From Bacteriovoracaceae bacterium (GTDB taxonomy: Bacteria; Bdellovibrionota; Bacteriovoracia; Bacteriovoracales; Bacteriovoracaceae): DNA of 61,175 bases. How positions within the stretch are numbered: position 1 is the first letter of the stretch; every line of letters begins with the position of its first letter. The stretch lies in NCBI GenBank assembly GCA_023701435.1, contig JAMPXB010000023.1, positions 1-61,175 of the forward strand, written 5' to 3'. The notes below the pieces were generated by a model, which saw nothing but the letters and a program-made list of their open reading frames with translations, did no database searches and was not told the DNA's origin. Positions 53,352 through 60,341 of the stretch are shown one piece after another. The position numbers were made by a program, and so were the translations under genes.

Positions 53352-53878
53352 GTCCTTGGTTCTCCCAAATTTTTTAGTTTATCAATAAGTCTCGGTGGCA
53401 TCATGTTGATGATCATATCCGCTGTATGTTTGATAAAACCCTCTTTTTGAACTTTGGCCTTTAGCTGCACAAAGGCGTCACCCATGCTCTCGGATTCTTG
53501 CTTTGTAAATGCGGTCCTGGCCTCGGCAAAAATTTCAGTTTCTTCATCTTCTATATGATGCAACAGGGAATTTCGTAACTTTTCTGCAGTCGCTTTCCAA
53601 TCAAGACTTAACTTATCCTTAATCTGGAGTTGACGCAATTGCCCCTCAACTTCCAAATGCTCTTGAAAACCAAGAAAAGTAATTTTTTTATCGGCATTTA
53701 CCACCCTTAAGGAATTGTAAAAAATAGATTCTTCAGCACGGGAATGGGGTACAAGTAGGTCGCTAATTTGATCAATTAAAATGAACCTAAAGTCATCATC
53801 TTCATTAAGATTTACTAATTCATCGACTAAAACCTTTAGCTCATCATGATCGTTTTTTAAAACTTGATAAATATCCAT
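53348..53878 (-). CDS. Hemerythrin (HHE) domain protein
   Basis: 176 residues. Iron-ligand pattern: His in NDHDEL near residue 11, His and Glu in VPHSRAEESIFY, His in FQEHLEVEG, and His and Glu in LLHHIEDEETEIF. That is the two-helix HHE repeat pair of a non-haem diiron site for O2, NO or other redox sensing. The C-terminal 40 residues are extra (MGDAFVQLKAKVQKEGF). A strong ribosome site (AAGGAGAGG) and a sigma-54-like promoter precede it. Confidence 0.87.
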   Translation of the reverse strand: MDIYQVLKNDHDELKVLVDELVNLNEDDDFRFILIDQISDLLVPHSRAEESIFYNSLRVVNADKKITFLGFQEHLEVEGQLRQLQIKDKLSLDWKATAEKLRNSLLHHIEDEETEIFAEARTAFTKQESESMGDAFVQLKAKVQKEGFIKHTADMIINMMPPRLIDKLKNLGEPRT

Positions 53879-53909
53879 AGACCTCTCCTTGTTAACTTAT
53901 GTCTATGAA

Positions 53910-53925
53910 TGCAAATTGAGTACCG
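53910..53925 (-). promoter_or_regulatory. Putative sigma-54 promoter of the hemerythrin gene
   Basis: Minus strand CGGTACTCAATTTGCA: GG and GC 12 bases apart, TTTGCA intact, two changes in the upstream box. The predicted start is near 53900, 22 bases before the ATG at 53878. Confidence 0.5.
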
Positions 53926-53999
53926 AGCAAACCATGACTCACCTTCTCTTCTCAGGATATGCAGTTTCATTTTAGACTTCATGACCAAAGGAGCTCTTT

Positions 54000-54221
54000 A
54001 TGAAAATTATGGCATTCCTCATTCTAAGCATATTCTTATTCTCTTCGCTGGCATATTCGCAAGAGAATGATGATGCCCTTCATGATCCTTCTGACGCAGA
54101 CAGCTTGGCCAATCCTTATGCTGTTGGCGAAATTGATCAACAAGAAGAGCCACAGTATCCTGCCGGTGAAGAAAGCGATTTGAGTATCGTGGATGAAGAG
54201 GTCCCTTTAGAAGATTACTAA
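54000..54221 (+). CDS. Small exported acidic protein, unknown
   Basis: 73 residues. Signal peptide MKIMAFLILSIFLFSSLAYS, then about 53 acidic residues (ENDDALHDPSDADS, DQQEEPQYPAGEESD, EEVPLEDY). Strong ribosome site (AAAGGAG). No domain. It ends seven bases before the convergent EF-hand lipoprotein 2. Same design as the other small exported acidic proteins in this island. Confidence 0.65.
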   Translation: MKIMAFLILSIFLFSSLAYSQENDDALHDPSDADSLANPYAVGEIDQQEEPQYPAGEESDLSIVDEEVPLEDY

Positions 54222-54228
54222 TGAGTCA

Positions 54229-54852
54229 TTAGTCTATTTCAGCGCAGGCCAGGGGGATCAGTGGGTCAGAGGTAGAACCATAAAGGATGATCGTTCTATT
54301 CCTGATATTTAAGCTTTCCCCCACAACTATTTTTACGACATGATCTGATAGATCTTCATCATCGGCGGTCAAATCTTCCATCAACAATTTAATATTAGCA
54401 GCTTGGGAATAGTAATAGGAACCAACATCATCAGAGACTGGAAACCAGTCACTGCCGCGTTGTTGATAATTTAAAACACTATCAAGTGGGATTAATATTT
54501 TACCGGTATGAAATAAGACCTCACTAAAATCAATAGTATGATCCCCATTCAAATCATCTTTCAATGTAGGGCAACGAGATCCCAAATGAATATATTGTTG
54601 AATGCGGCTATTGCTCGGTCCCTTTAATAAAACCACTCGAGCGTAAAACTGGGATGATCTTTTCCATAACACTGCATGCCCTTTGATTCTTCCAGTAAGG
54701 GACGGATTGAGGGCCTTAAAACTAGTCCTATAAGCACCCTCTTCTTCCTCTTTCCACTCAACAATTTGCTGAGGTTCATAATTTGGAAATTTTTGTTTCC
54801 CACAAGAAAGAATGCCCAAGAGGAAATAGATGCAAAATGAAAATCGCACCAT
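54229..54852 (-). CDS. EF-hand lipoprotein, paralogue family member 2
   Basis: Lipobox LSC (Cys17) after MVRFSFCIYFLLGI; 207 residues. EF-hand loop DLNGDHTIDFSE at about 100-111 (Gly replaced by His in the loop). It shares YRTSFKALNPSLTGRIKGHA, GSRCP, ILIPLDSVLN, GSYYYSQA, LMEDL and PLACA with the other two members. The ATG has no ribosome site and the sigma-54-like motif falls so close that the message would be leaderless. Function unknown, probably envelope. Confidence 0.75.
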   Translation of the reverse strand: MVRFSFCIYFLLGILSCGKQKFPNYEPQQIVEWKEEEEGAYRTSFKALNPSLTGRIKGHAVLWKRSSQFYARVVLLKGPSNSRIQQYIHLGSRCPTLKDDLNGDHTIDFSEVLFHTGKILIPLDSVLNYQQRGSDWFPVSDDVGSYYYSQAANIKLLMEDLTADDEDLSDHVVKIVVGESLNIRNRTIILYGSTSDPLIPLACAEID

Positions 54853-54863
54853 AGTGGAAGAGA

Positions 54864-54879
54864 AGCAAATTGACTGCCA
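54864..54879 (-). promoter_or_regulatory. Putative sigma-54 promoter of EF-hand lipoprotein 2
   Basis: Minus strand TGGCAGTCAATTTGCT: TGGCA intact, TTTGCT intact, GG and GC 12 apart. The predicted start, near 54854, is almost at the ATG (54852), so the mRNA would be leaderless; the lack of a ribosome site agrees with that. Confidence 0.5.
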
Positions 54880-54907
54880 AAAAATGATGCTGACTACAAC
54901 TCCTTAA

Positions 54908-55438
54908 TCAGTTCATTCCGGTAATGTTATTCATTAGCCCTCTTTTTCCTAGAGGAGCATTTTTATTTTTTGGAGCAATATTCAATTCATTATAGACATC
55001 AGCGATTCCAGTTAAATTTTCAATCGCACTTTCTGCCATTTTCTTTTGTTCACGAGAGACGACAAAACCCTTGAGATGAACCACCCCTTCTTCTACTGTA
55101 ACTTCAATTTCGGACGCGTCCACTTCGGTGCTGCGATAAAGGGCCTCACACACATCTTCTTTAATTAAGTTATCTGATCTTCTATAGCCTTTAGGACCTT
55201 TACCCTTGAAACTCGAAGTTGCTTGCTGCGGCCCTTTTTCTCTTACTTTTACTATTTGTCGGCCTCGATATGAGTGATCTCCTAAATTGTAATGTCTTTC
55301 CGACAAAACCTCGTCCTGATCAAAAGGGATGGTGCTATCACGTGAAAATTCTGATTCCCCTGTAACTGAATATTTATCATTCACATTAAAATTTTCCAGG
55401 GTGTCATGGTCTTTGGAATAATTAGTATTGTTGCCCAT
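54908..55438 (-). CDS. BON-domain protein, family member 1
   Basis: 176 residues, no signal peptide. Disordered N-terminal 80 residues, then the block GPKGYRRSDNLIKEDVCEALY and a BON domain (EVDASEIEVTVEEGVVHLKG, SREQKKMAESAIENLTGIADVYNELNI), about 85-155. BON domains bind membranes or hydrophobic surfaces. It is one of four close paralogues here and stands apart from the other three, with a small lipoprotein gene between. A sigma-54-like promoter and a good ribosome site (AAAGGAAG) precede it. Confidence 0.82.
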   Translation of the reverse strand: MGNNTNYSKDHDTLENFNVNDKYSVTGESEFSRDSTIPFDQDEVLSERHYNLGDHSYRGRQIVKVREKGPQQATSSFKGKGPKGYRRSDNLIKEDVCEALYRSTEVDASEIEVTVEEGVVHLKGFVVSREQKKMAESAIENLTGIADVYNELNIAPKNKNAPLGKRGLMNNITGMN

Positions 55439-55467
55439 AATTACTTCCTTTGTTAATTATTATTTGA

Positions 55468-55483
55468 TGCAAAACCAATACCA
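55468..55483 (-). promoter_or_regulatory. Putative sigma-54 promoter of BON gene 1
   Basis: Minus strand TGGTATTGGTTTTGCA: TGG and TTTTGCA, GG and GC 12 apart, two changes from GCAC in the upstream box. The predicted start is near 55457, 19 bases from the ATG at 55438. Confidence 0.5.
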
Positions 55484-55570
55484 TCAAATAAAGTTGAGTG
55501 TTTCCATTTTTTAGTTAACCAAATGAGTGATTATTGTTTTGATTGATTCTGAATCCACCAGGGAGGATTT

Positions 55571-55762
55571 ATGAAACTATTGTCTTCATTTCTTATTGGA
55601 ACAATGCTTCTGACTGCCTATAGCTGTGACAAGAAAGTTGATGAAAGCGATATTCCGATTGAGCGTCAGGAAGATTATGAATCACCTTCCGACACCAGGA
55701 CAGATGATGAATTGGAAATAGATCGCGACGTCATGGGCGATGATGAATTTGGAATTAAATGA
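55571..55762 (+). CDS. Small acidic lipoprotein, unknown
   Basis: 63 residues. MKLLSSFLIGTMLLTAYSC has a lipobox-like TAYSC (Cys19), then 44 acidic residues (KKVDESDIPIERQEDYES, RTDDELEIDRDVMGDDE). A GGAGG ribosome site lies eight bases upstream. No domain. It ends 11 bases before the convergent BON gene 2. Same small acidic exported design as its neighbours. Confidence 0.65.
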   Translation: MKLLSSFLIGTMLLTAYSCDKKVDESDIPIERQEDYESPSDTRTDDELEIDRDVMGDDEFGIK

Positions 55763-55773
55763 TTAAAGAGTTC

Positions 55774-56364
55774 TCAATGTAATTCTTCACCTGAGCGCTT
55801 AATCCTTAATAGGTTTTGGACATCCCGGACGCCAGAGATATGTTCAATTTCAATTTCCGCCATTCTCTTTTCCAGCCTTGACTGGATAGTCCCATTAAGA
55901 AAAACACACCCGTCTTTCACTGACACTTCAATTTCGCTGGCATCAACATCCTGACTACTCTCTAGCATCAAACAGACATCTTCATAAATTGCTTCATCTG
56001 ACCTCTTATAACCTTTAGGTCCTTTGCCGGCATGGCCCATGTCATGAAAGAGCTGTGCTCCCCCATGATTTCTTGTCCCACGATGGTATTGATCATTGTA
56101 ATATTGGTCCCAGCCTTGCCTGCGGTTCCAATTATAGAGGCGACCATTCTCAAAAGGACTATTGAACCTACGTTGACCACGGATATCTTCAGCTTCCCGA
56201 TGGCCTCGGTTTTCCTCATAGGGACCTCCTATGGTATTCGCCGTTTTTGTTCTGACTCCCTCATTACTGGCCGGTTCTCTTTGCTTATCATATTCAAAAC
56301 GAGAGTTTCTGAAACGGTCTTGCTTTAGTCCAGTCATGGCACCATCATTGATTTTGCGACTCAT
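55774..56364 (-). CDS. BON-domain protein, family member 2
   Basis: 196 residues, no signal peptide. A disordered Arg/Gly/Asn-rich N-terminal half (about 1-110) precedes GKGPKGYKRSDEAIYEDVCLML and a BON domain (DVDASEIEVSVKDGCVFLNG, RLEKRMAEIEIEHISGVRDVQNLLRI). It has a strong ribosome site (AAGGAG). It lies nine bases after BON gene 3 and is the last gene of the three-gene BON unit. Confidence 0.82.
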   Translation of the reverse strand: MSRKINDGAMTGLKQDRFRNSRFEYDKQREPASNEGVRTKTANTIGGPYEENRGHREAEDIRGQRRFNSPFENGRLYNWNRRQGWDQYYNDQYHRGTRNHGGAQLFHDMGHAGKGPKGYKRSDEAIYEDVCLMLESSQDVDASEIEVSVKDGCVFLNGTIQSRLEKRMAEIEIEHISGVRDVQNLLRIKRSGEELH

Positions 56365-56373
56365 AAATTCTCC

Positions 56374-56898
56374 TTAGCTTATTCCAAGATCCTTCTTCGT
56401 GGCCGAATCTGGTCCCTCCGCATCTTGAGAAGCACTGAAAATGTTTAATTCGTTCCGTACATCCTGAACTCCAGGCAAGTTCTCTATGGCGAGTTCGGCA
56501 TTTCTTTTCATTACCCGCCCATCAACTTTGCCGGATAAATAAACGATCCCTGACTGCACTTTGACTCCGATATTGGAAGCATCGACTTGTGGATCACTCA
56601 TTAGAGTTTCGCAAACTTCTTCATAAATTCTTTCATCAGAGCGTTTATAGTTTTTTGGTCCAAACCCCACAAAGTTAGTCTGCTTATGGTCATCCACTTT
56701 TCCACTCACGCCCGGATGGTGCCAGCTGCCTTCGCGAACTTGATGAGCAGAATGAGTTAAATCACTCTCTCCAATTTCAAAAGGTTCATCAGAGTAATCG
56801 GGGCCTGCAAAACGGGAGTAGTCATCGTTGTCATATTTTTCAACGAGCTTTAACTTTCTTTTTTTTTCAGGATGCTTACTTTCTAGTTCCCTATCCAT
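56374..56898 (-). CDS. BON-domain protein, family member 3
   Basis: 174 residues, no signal peptide. Disordered N-terminal 75, then GPKNYKRSDERIYEEVCETLM (with the Gly of GPKGY replaced by Asn) and a BON domain (QVDASNIGVKVQSGIVYLSG, RVMKRNAELAIENLPGVQDVRNELNI). It lies nine bases after BON gene 4, and nine bases before BON gene 2, so translation is probably coupled. Confidence 0.82.
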   Translation of the reverse strand: MDRELESKHPEKKRKLKLVEKYDNDDYSRFAGPDYSDEPFEIGESDLTHSAHQVREGSWHHPGVSGKVDDHKQTNFVGFGPKNYKRSDERIYEEVCETLMSDPQVDASNIGVKVQSGIVYLSGKVDGRVMKRNAELAIENLPGVQDVRNELNIFSASQDAEGPDSATKKDLGIS

Positions 56899-56907
56899 TG
56901 GCCCCCC

Positions 56908-57474
56908 TCATATCTTTTTTATAATCAATTGGTTTTGGACATCATCAATGCCAGCAATATCCTCGACTAGCTCTTCGGCCAATCGTTTATCACGCCGACT
57001 AGACACCTCACCCTTCAAATATAAGCAGCGATCTTTGAGATTAACTTCAATATCAGAAGCATCTAATTCGTGATTTCTGGTGAGAATTTCACACGCTTCC
57101 TCTTTAATCCTTGCCTCTGATCGTTGATACCCCTTTGGTCCTTTCCCAAAATGATTTTCTCGGGAGGCCTCTGACCTTATATCTTCAGACCAGCTATTTC
57201 TTTTCCCCCCATGTTCATAAGGCTGCCTTTTGCCATATTCATCCTCATAGGTAGGGTCATAGTCATTAGTGTATTGATCGTCTTGAAAAGAATCATGCCT
57301 TATCCTTTGCTCCCCAAAACGGTTTATCCCACCAAAGCGTCCTAGCCGCTCGGGCGCATGGGTAAATGATCCATCTGTTTCTAGTGCAGAATCATCTGAG
57401 CTTTTCCCCGGAGAATCAGACTCCCGAAAACGGATATAGTCGCGTTGATTCCTACCAATTTGATCCCGGTTCAT
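56908..57474 (-). CDS. BON-domain protein, family member 4
   Basis: 188 residues, no signal peptide. Disordered N-terminal half rich in Asp, Arg and Gly (about 1-110), then GKGPKGYQRSEARIKEEACEIL and a BON domain (ELDASDIEVNLKDRCLYLKG, RRDKRLAEELVEDIAGIDDVQNQLII). First gene of the three-gene BON unit. It has a strong ribosome site (GGGAGG) and a good sigma-54-like promoter about 25 bases upstream. Confidence 0.82.
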   Translation of the reverse strand: MNRDQIGRNQRDYIRFRESDSPGKSSDDSALETDGSFTHAPERLGRFGGINRFGEQRIRHDSFQDDQYTNDYDPTYEDEYGKRQPYEHGGKRNSWSEDIRSEASRENHFGKGPKGYQRSEARIKEEACEILTRNHELDASDIEVNLKDRCLYLKGEVSSRRDKRLAEELVEDIAGIDDVQNQLIIKKI

Positions 57475-57509
57475 AGCTCCTCCCTGAAAGAGTAATTGTG
57501 GGTATTATG

Positions 57510-57525
57510 TGCAAGCCACTTGCCG
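57510..57525 (-). promoter_or_regulatory. Putative sigma-54 promoter of the three-gene BON unit
   Basis: Minus strand CGGCAAGTGGCTTGCA: GGCA and TTGCA, with GG and GC 12 bases apart, one change at the fifth position of the upstream box. The predicted start is near 57499, 25 bases before the ATG at 57474. Confidence 0.6.
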
Positions 57526-57742
57526 GTTCAGGTCCAATAGAAACGGCCTTGCAAAGTATTAAAGGGGCAATTTTCTACAGCTGCTGCCAAGAATTAGACG
57601 CAAACTAATAGTTTTTTGGGCATTAAGGATATTTTGAAAGAAGTTAACTTAGGGAAATGTCGTAAAAATAATTCAGCGAAAGTTTTTACCCTATAATTCA
57701 ATTCAACCCGAACAGATCAACTTGGATAAAGGAGGCACGTTT

Positions 57743-57814
57743 ATGATTAAGTTATCCATTCACCTTGAAGTTCGTCATTTGGAAGGAAGTAAGCAAAACT
57801 TTAGTCCAGGTTGA
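57743..57814 (+). CDS. Possible 23-residue protein, or small RNA, with own signals
   Basis: ATG at 57743 has a perfect AAAGGAGG site and 23 codons follow (MIKLSIHLEVRHLEGSKQNF to PG, TGA at 57812-57814). TATAAT at 57692-57697 could be its -10, but I find no good -35. A strong terminator follows at 57845-57875. The unit is thus a discrete short transcript of about 170 bases. Its peptide has no homologue I know; it may also be the remnant of a longer gene or a small RNA. Confidence 0.45.
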   Translation: MIKLSIHLEVRHLEGSKQNFSPG

Positions 57815-57844
57815 AAATAGTAGTACAAAAAGAAGTGAATATCC

Positions 57845-57875
57845 GGCCACCTTATAATCAAGGTGGCCTTTTTTT
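57845..57875 (+). terminator. Rho-independent terminator
   Basis: GGCCACCTT (57845-57853) pairs with AAGGTGGCC (57860-57868), loop of six, then seven T (57869-57875). It ends the tiny transcript upstream and abuts the convergent response regulator gene. Confidence 0.92.
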
Positions 57876-58299
57876 ATTTTCCCAATCGTTTACTAACTGT
57901 TTCAATAAAATCTTGTATATCAAATGGCTTAAGAAAACAGGTTTCACCTTCTACGAGACCATATCCGGTCAAGAATATTACTGGAATCTTACTAATCTCA
58001 TCGAGCTGCAGTTGCTCTCGGCGAAACTCAAGTCCACTTTTGAAAGGCATCATTAAATCAACCAGAATAAGGTCAGGCAGGTCATGTTGGTAGACCAGAT
58101 TATTAAGTCCTGCTTCTCCATCTTTGGCAGTCGTAACGCTATATCCCTCATCCACTAAAATTTCACTGAGAGACAATCTGAAATCCTGGTCATCATCGAT
58201 AATCATGACTTTTTTACGCTTCCTTGGAAATAAATTGGCCTCCAGATCTGTGAAAGAAGGATTCTTCAAGTTTTCGCTATATACGTGACTCTCCAACAT
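57874..58299 (-). CDS. Stand-alone response regulator receiver protein
   Basis: 141 residues. A 28-residue N-terminal extension precedes the receiver domain (KVMIIDDDQDFRLSL acidic pocket, LILVDLMMPFKSG phosphoacceptor Asp at about 81, TGYG switch, CFLKPFD Lys). No output domain. A related receiver lies at 37.05 kb, and the decayed one at 53 kb is of the same group. No sigma-54-like box is seen in its 298-base upstream gap. A good ribosome site (AAGGAGGG) precedes the ATG at 58299. Confidence 0.85.
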   Translation of the reverse strand: MLESHVYSENLKNPSFTDLEANLFPRKRKKVMIIDDDQDFRLSLSEILVDEGYSVTTAKDGEAGLNNLVYQHDLPDLILVDLMMPFKSGLEFRREQLQLDEISKIPVIFLTGYGLVEGETCFLKPFDIQDFIETVSKRLGK

Positions 58300-58597
58300 A
58301 AGTCCCTCCTTGTCTAATGTACAAAATTTAAAACCAATTCCATAGTCATGAAAGCTCGATGCATTAAATGAATGAAACTTTAGTGCAGATGAATATTGGC
58401 AACTCTATGAATATTCCTTTTTTTAATGCTTCTTTTCTTTTGTATGCGTTTAATTAATCTCTTTTTCATAATTCCTCATTTGTAATTAGACCTTGGTTAG
58501 CTGCATAGCACATGCCACCTTCCGCTTTGGTTACGCTTTAGGTGACAAAACCTTTTCATTTCAGACAGTATGATTCGTCTTTAATACGGGAGGTATT
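58300..58597. other. Divergent intergenic region, no gene
   Basis: This 298-base AT-rich gap separates the receiver gene from glutaminase copy 2. I find no RNA gene and no sigma-54-like box in either direction. The glutaminase ATG has a GGGAGG site just upstream. Confidence 0.5.
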
Positions 58598-59446
58598 ATG
58601 CGTCTTCTTCTCGTCTTCATAATCATTATGTTTATGAACACCCTTTGGGCGGACACCCAAGTCTCGACACAAATTCATGACATCGACATGGGTAGTGCGA
58701 ATGAGGAGCCGCTGATTTTTCTCACTACGGGGCAAGTAGTAACTTTGAAGAAACTGGACAAAGGTCGTCTTGATTCGCTGAGAGAGGGAATGAAGAAGAA
58801 GAGTTGGTTTAAAATATCATTAAATCACAAAAAACAAATTACCCACATAGAGCTCATCGAAGCTCCTTATTCCTCCCCTCCCTTATTATTAAAGAGACTC
58901 TATGGTGCGCAAAAATTTACTCCATCCATTTTAAAAGATCTGAACCAGGCAAGAAGTTTTTTCAATGAGGCCAGAAGCAATGCCAGACAAGTATCTGAAT
59001 GCTACAACCGCGCACACGTCTGGACCTATGAATGGCGAATTAACCATCACCTCTATTCATCAAAGGTTTGGCTTTTCTTTACCCGACGATTTATTCGCAA
59101 ATACAAATTTGATTGGTGGTTTCACGTCGCTCCGATGGTTCATGTCATCGTTAACGGAGAAGTCAAAGAAAGAATATTAGACATTAAGTACGCCAAAGGT
59201 CCCACCAAACTCAAAATCTGGACTGATATTTTTTTGAGAGATCGAGCAGATTGTCCAGTCGTGAAAAAATATTCTGATCAGGCCAACCATCCTGAATCAG
59301 GTTCCTGCTTTGTGATGAAATCCAGTATGTATTACTACCAGCCAGTTGATCTGGAACAGTTAGAACTAACGGGAATCGAAAGAAATCTTTGGTCAGAAGC
59401 AGAAGTCAAAAACGCATATTTAGACGCTTTTGAAATAGAGCTATGA
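58598..59446 (+). CDS. Exported protein-glutaminase-like protein (copy 2)
   Basis: Signal peptide MRLLLVFIIIMFMNTLWA; 282 residues. Catalytic set Cys135 (ECYNRAHVWTYE), His176 (WWFHVAPM) and Asp195 (ERILDIKY), at the same residue numbers as copy 1. The family is protein glutaminase (deamidates protein glutamine to glutamate; propeptide-containing in Chryseobacterium). It is followed seven bases later by EF-hand lipoprotein 3, so the pair is probably co-transcribed; the lipoprotein could be a partner or inhibitor, which is only a hypothesis. Confidence 0.77.
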   Translation: MRLLLVFIIIMFMNTLWADTQVSTQIHDIDMGSANEEPLIFLTTGQVVTLKKLDKGRLDSLREGMKKKSWFKISLNHKKQITHIELIEAPYSSPPLLLKRLYGAQKFTPSILKDLNQARSFFNEARSNARQVSECYNRAHVWTYEWRINHHLYSSKVWLFFTRRFIRKYKFDWWFHVAPMVHVIVNGEVKERILDIKYAKGPTKLKIWTDIFLRDRADCPVVKKYSDQANHPESGSCFVMKSSMYYYQPVDLEQLELTGIERNLWSEAEVKNAYLDAFEIEL

Positions 59447-59453
59447 GGACAAC

Positions 59454-60341
59454 ATGGTAAAATATCTTTTTATATTTATGATTATCTGCGCTTGTTCAAA
59501 AGGTGGTGGCAGAGGAGCAGGTCAGATAACTACTTTAGAGGAACAAGATCCCCTCGCCAGTGAAATGAATGGCATGTATCAGGCCCTATTAACACCAACC
59601 AATAAAAAGGTTGCCGCTCTTCTCAATGGGGCCTTAACCCTGGTCCGTGAAAATAATGAATTCATTGCAGATATCAGATTTTCGGCCGGGCCAGCTTCAG
59701 TTCTCCATAGTCAGCACATCCACATCGGCAACCGGTGCCCCAGAGAAAGTGATGATCTCAATGGAGATGGATATATTGATGCCGAAGAAGGCTTCAAGAT
59801 CTATAAAGAAATTCTCATCCCTTTAGATGATGACATCAGCTCTCAACGAATGGGCCTGGGCATATTTCCTGCAGCAGACGACTTCGGCTACTATTACTAT
59901 TCCCGCGCCACTGACTTCAATACATTGATGAAGGATCTAAAAGAAGAAGATATTAATCTTTCGGATGATTATGTGAAATTGAGACCTCGGGAAGTTTTAA
60001 CTGTCACAGATAAGGTTGTCGTTATTCTGGGTGTCCCGGAAGCGATGGTTCTGCCTGACTCTGTAAGCGGCAGAGGTCGACTTAATAAACACCAGGCCCT
60101 CCCTGTGGCGTGCGGAGTGATTCGGGAGTTAACAACCGTACCAGGAGTGATCGACAATGATTATACTGGTATTCCTCTACCAAATGGTGGAAGCATAGGT
60201 GGCTCAAATGGCATGGACGATGATGGGGCCGACTTCAGTACCCCAGCAACACCTGAAGATCCTGGAAATTATGGAGAGGATGATACTGAAGTTGCCGAAG
60301 AAGAGGATGAAGAAGAACCAACACCTGAAATCATTATTTAA
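59454..60341 (+). CDS. EF-hand lipoprotein, paralogue family member 3
   Basis: Lipobox CAC (Cys14) after MVKYLFIFMII; 295 residues. EF-hand loop DLNGDGYIDAEE at 101-112, the best match to the DxNxDGxIxxxE consensus of the three. It shares YQALLTPTNKK, GNRCP, ILIPLDDDIS, YYYYSRATDFN, LMKDL and LPVACGV with the others, then a long acidic, Gly-rich tail (about 240-295) that the others lack. It starts seven bases after glutaminase copy 2. The stop overlaps the convergent NAD-binding protein gene by four bases. Confidence 0.78.
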   Translation: MVKYLFIFMIICACSKGGGRGAGQITTLEEQDPLASEMNGMYQALLTPTNKKVAALLNGALTLVRENNEFIADIRFSAGPASVLHSQHIHIGNRCPRESDDLNGDGYIDAEEGFKIYKEILIPLDDDISSQRMGLGIFPAADDFGYYYYSRATDFNTLMKDLKEEDINLSDDYVKLRPREVLTVTDKVVVILGVPEAMVLPDSVSGRGRLNKHQALPVACGVIRELTTVPGVIDNDYTGIPLPNGGSIGGSNGMDDDGADFSTPATPEDPGNYGEDDTEVAEEEDEEEPTPEIII

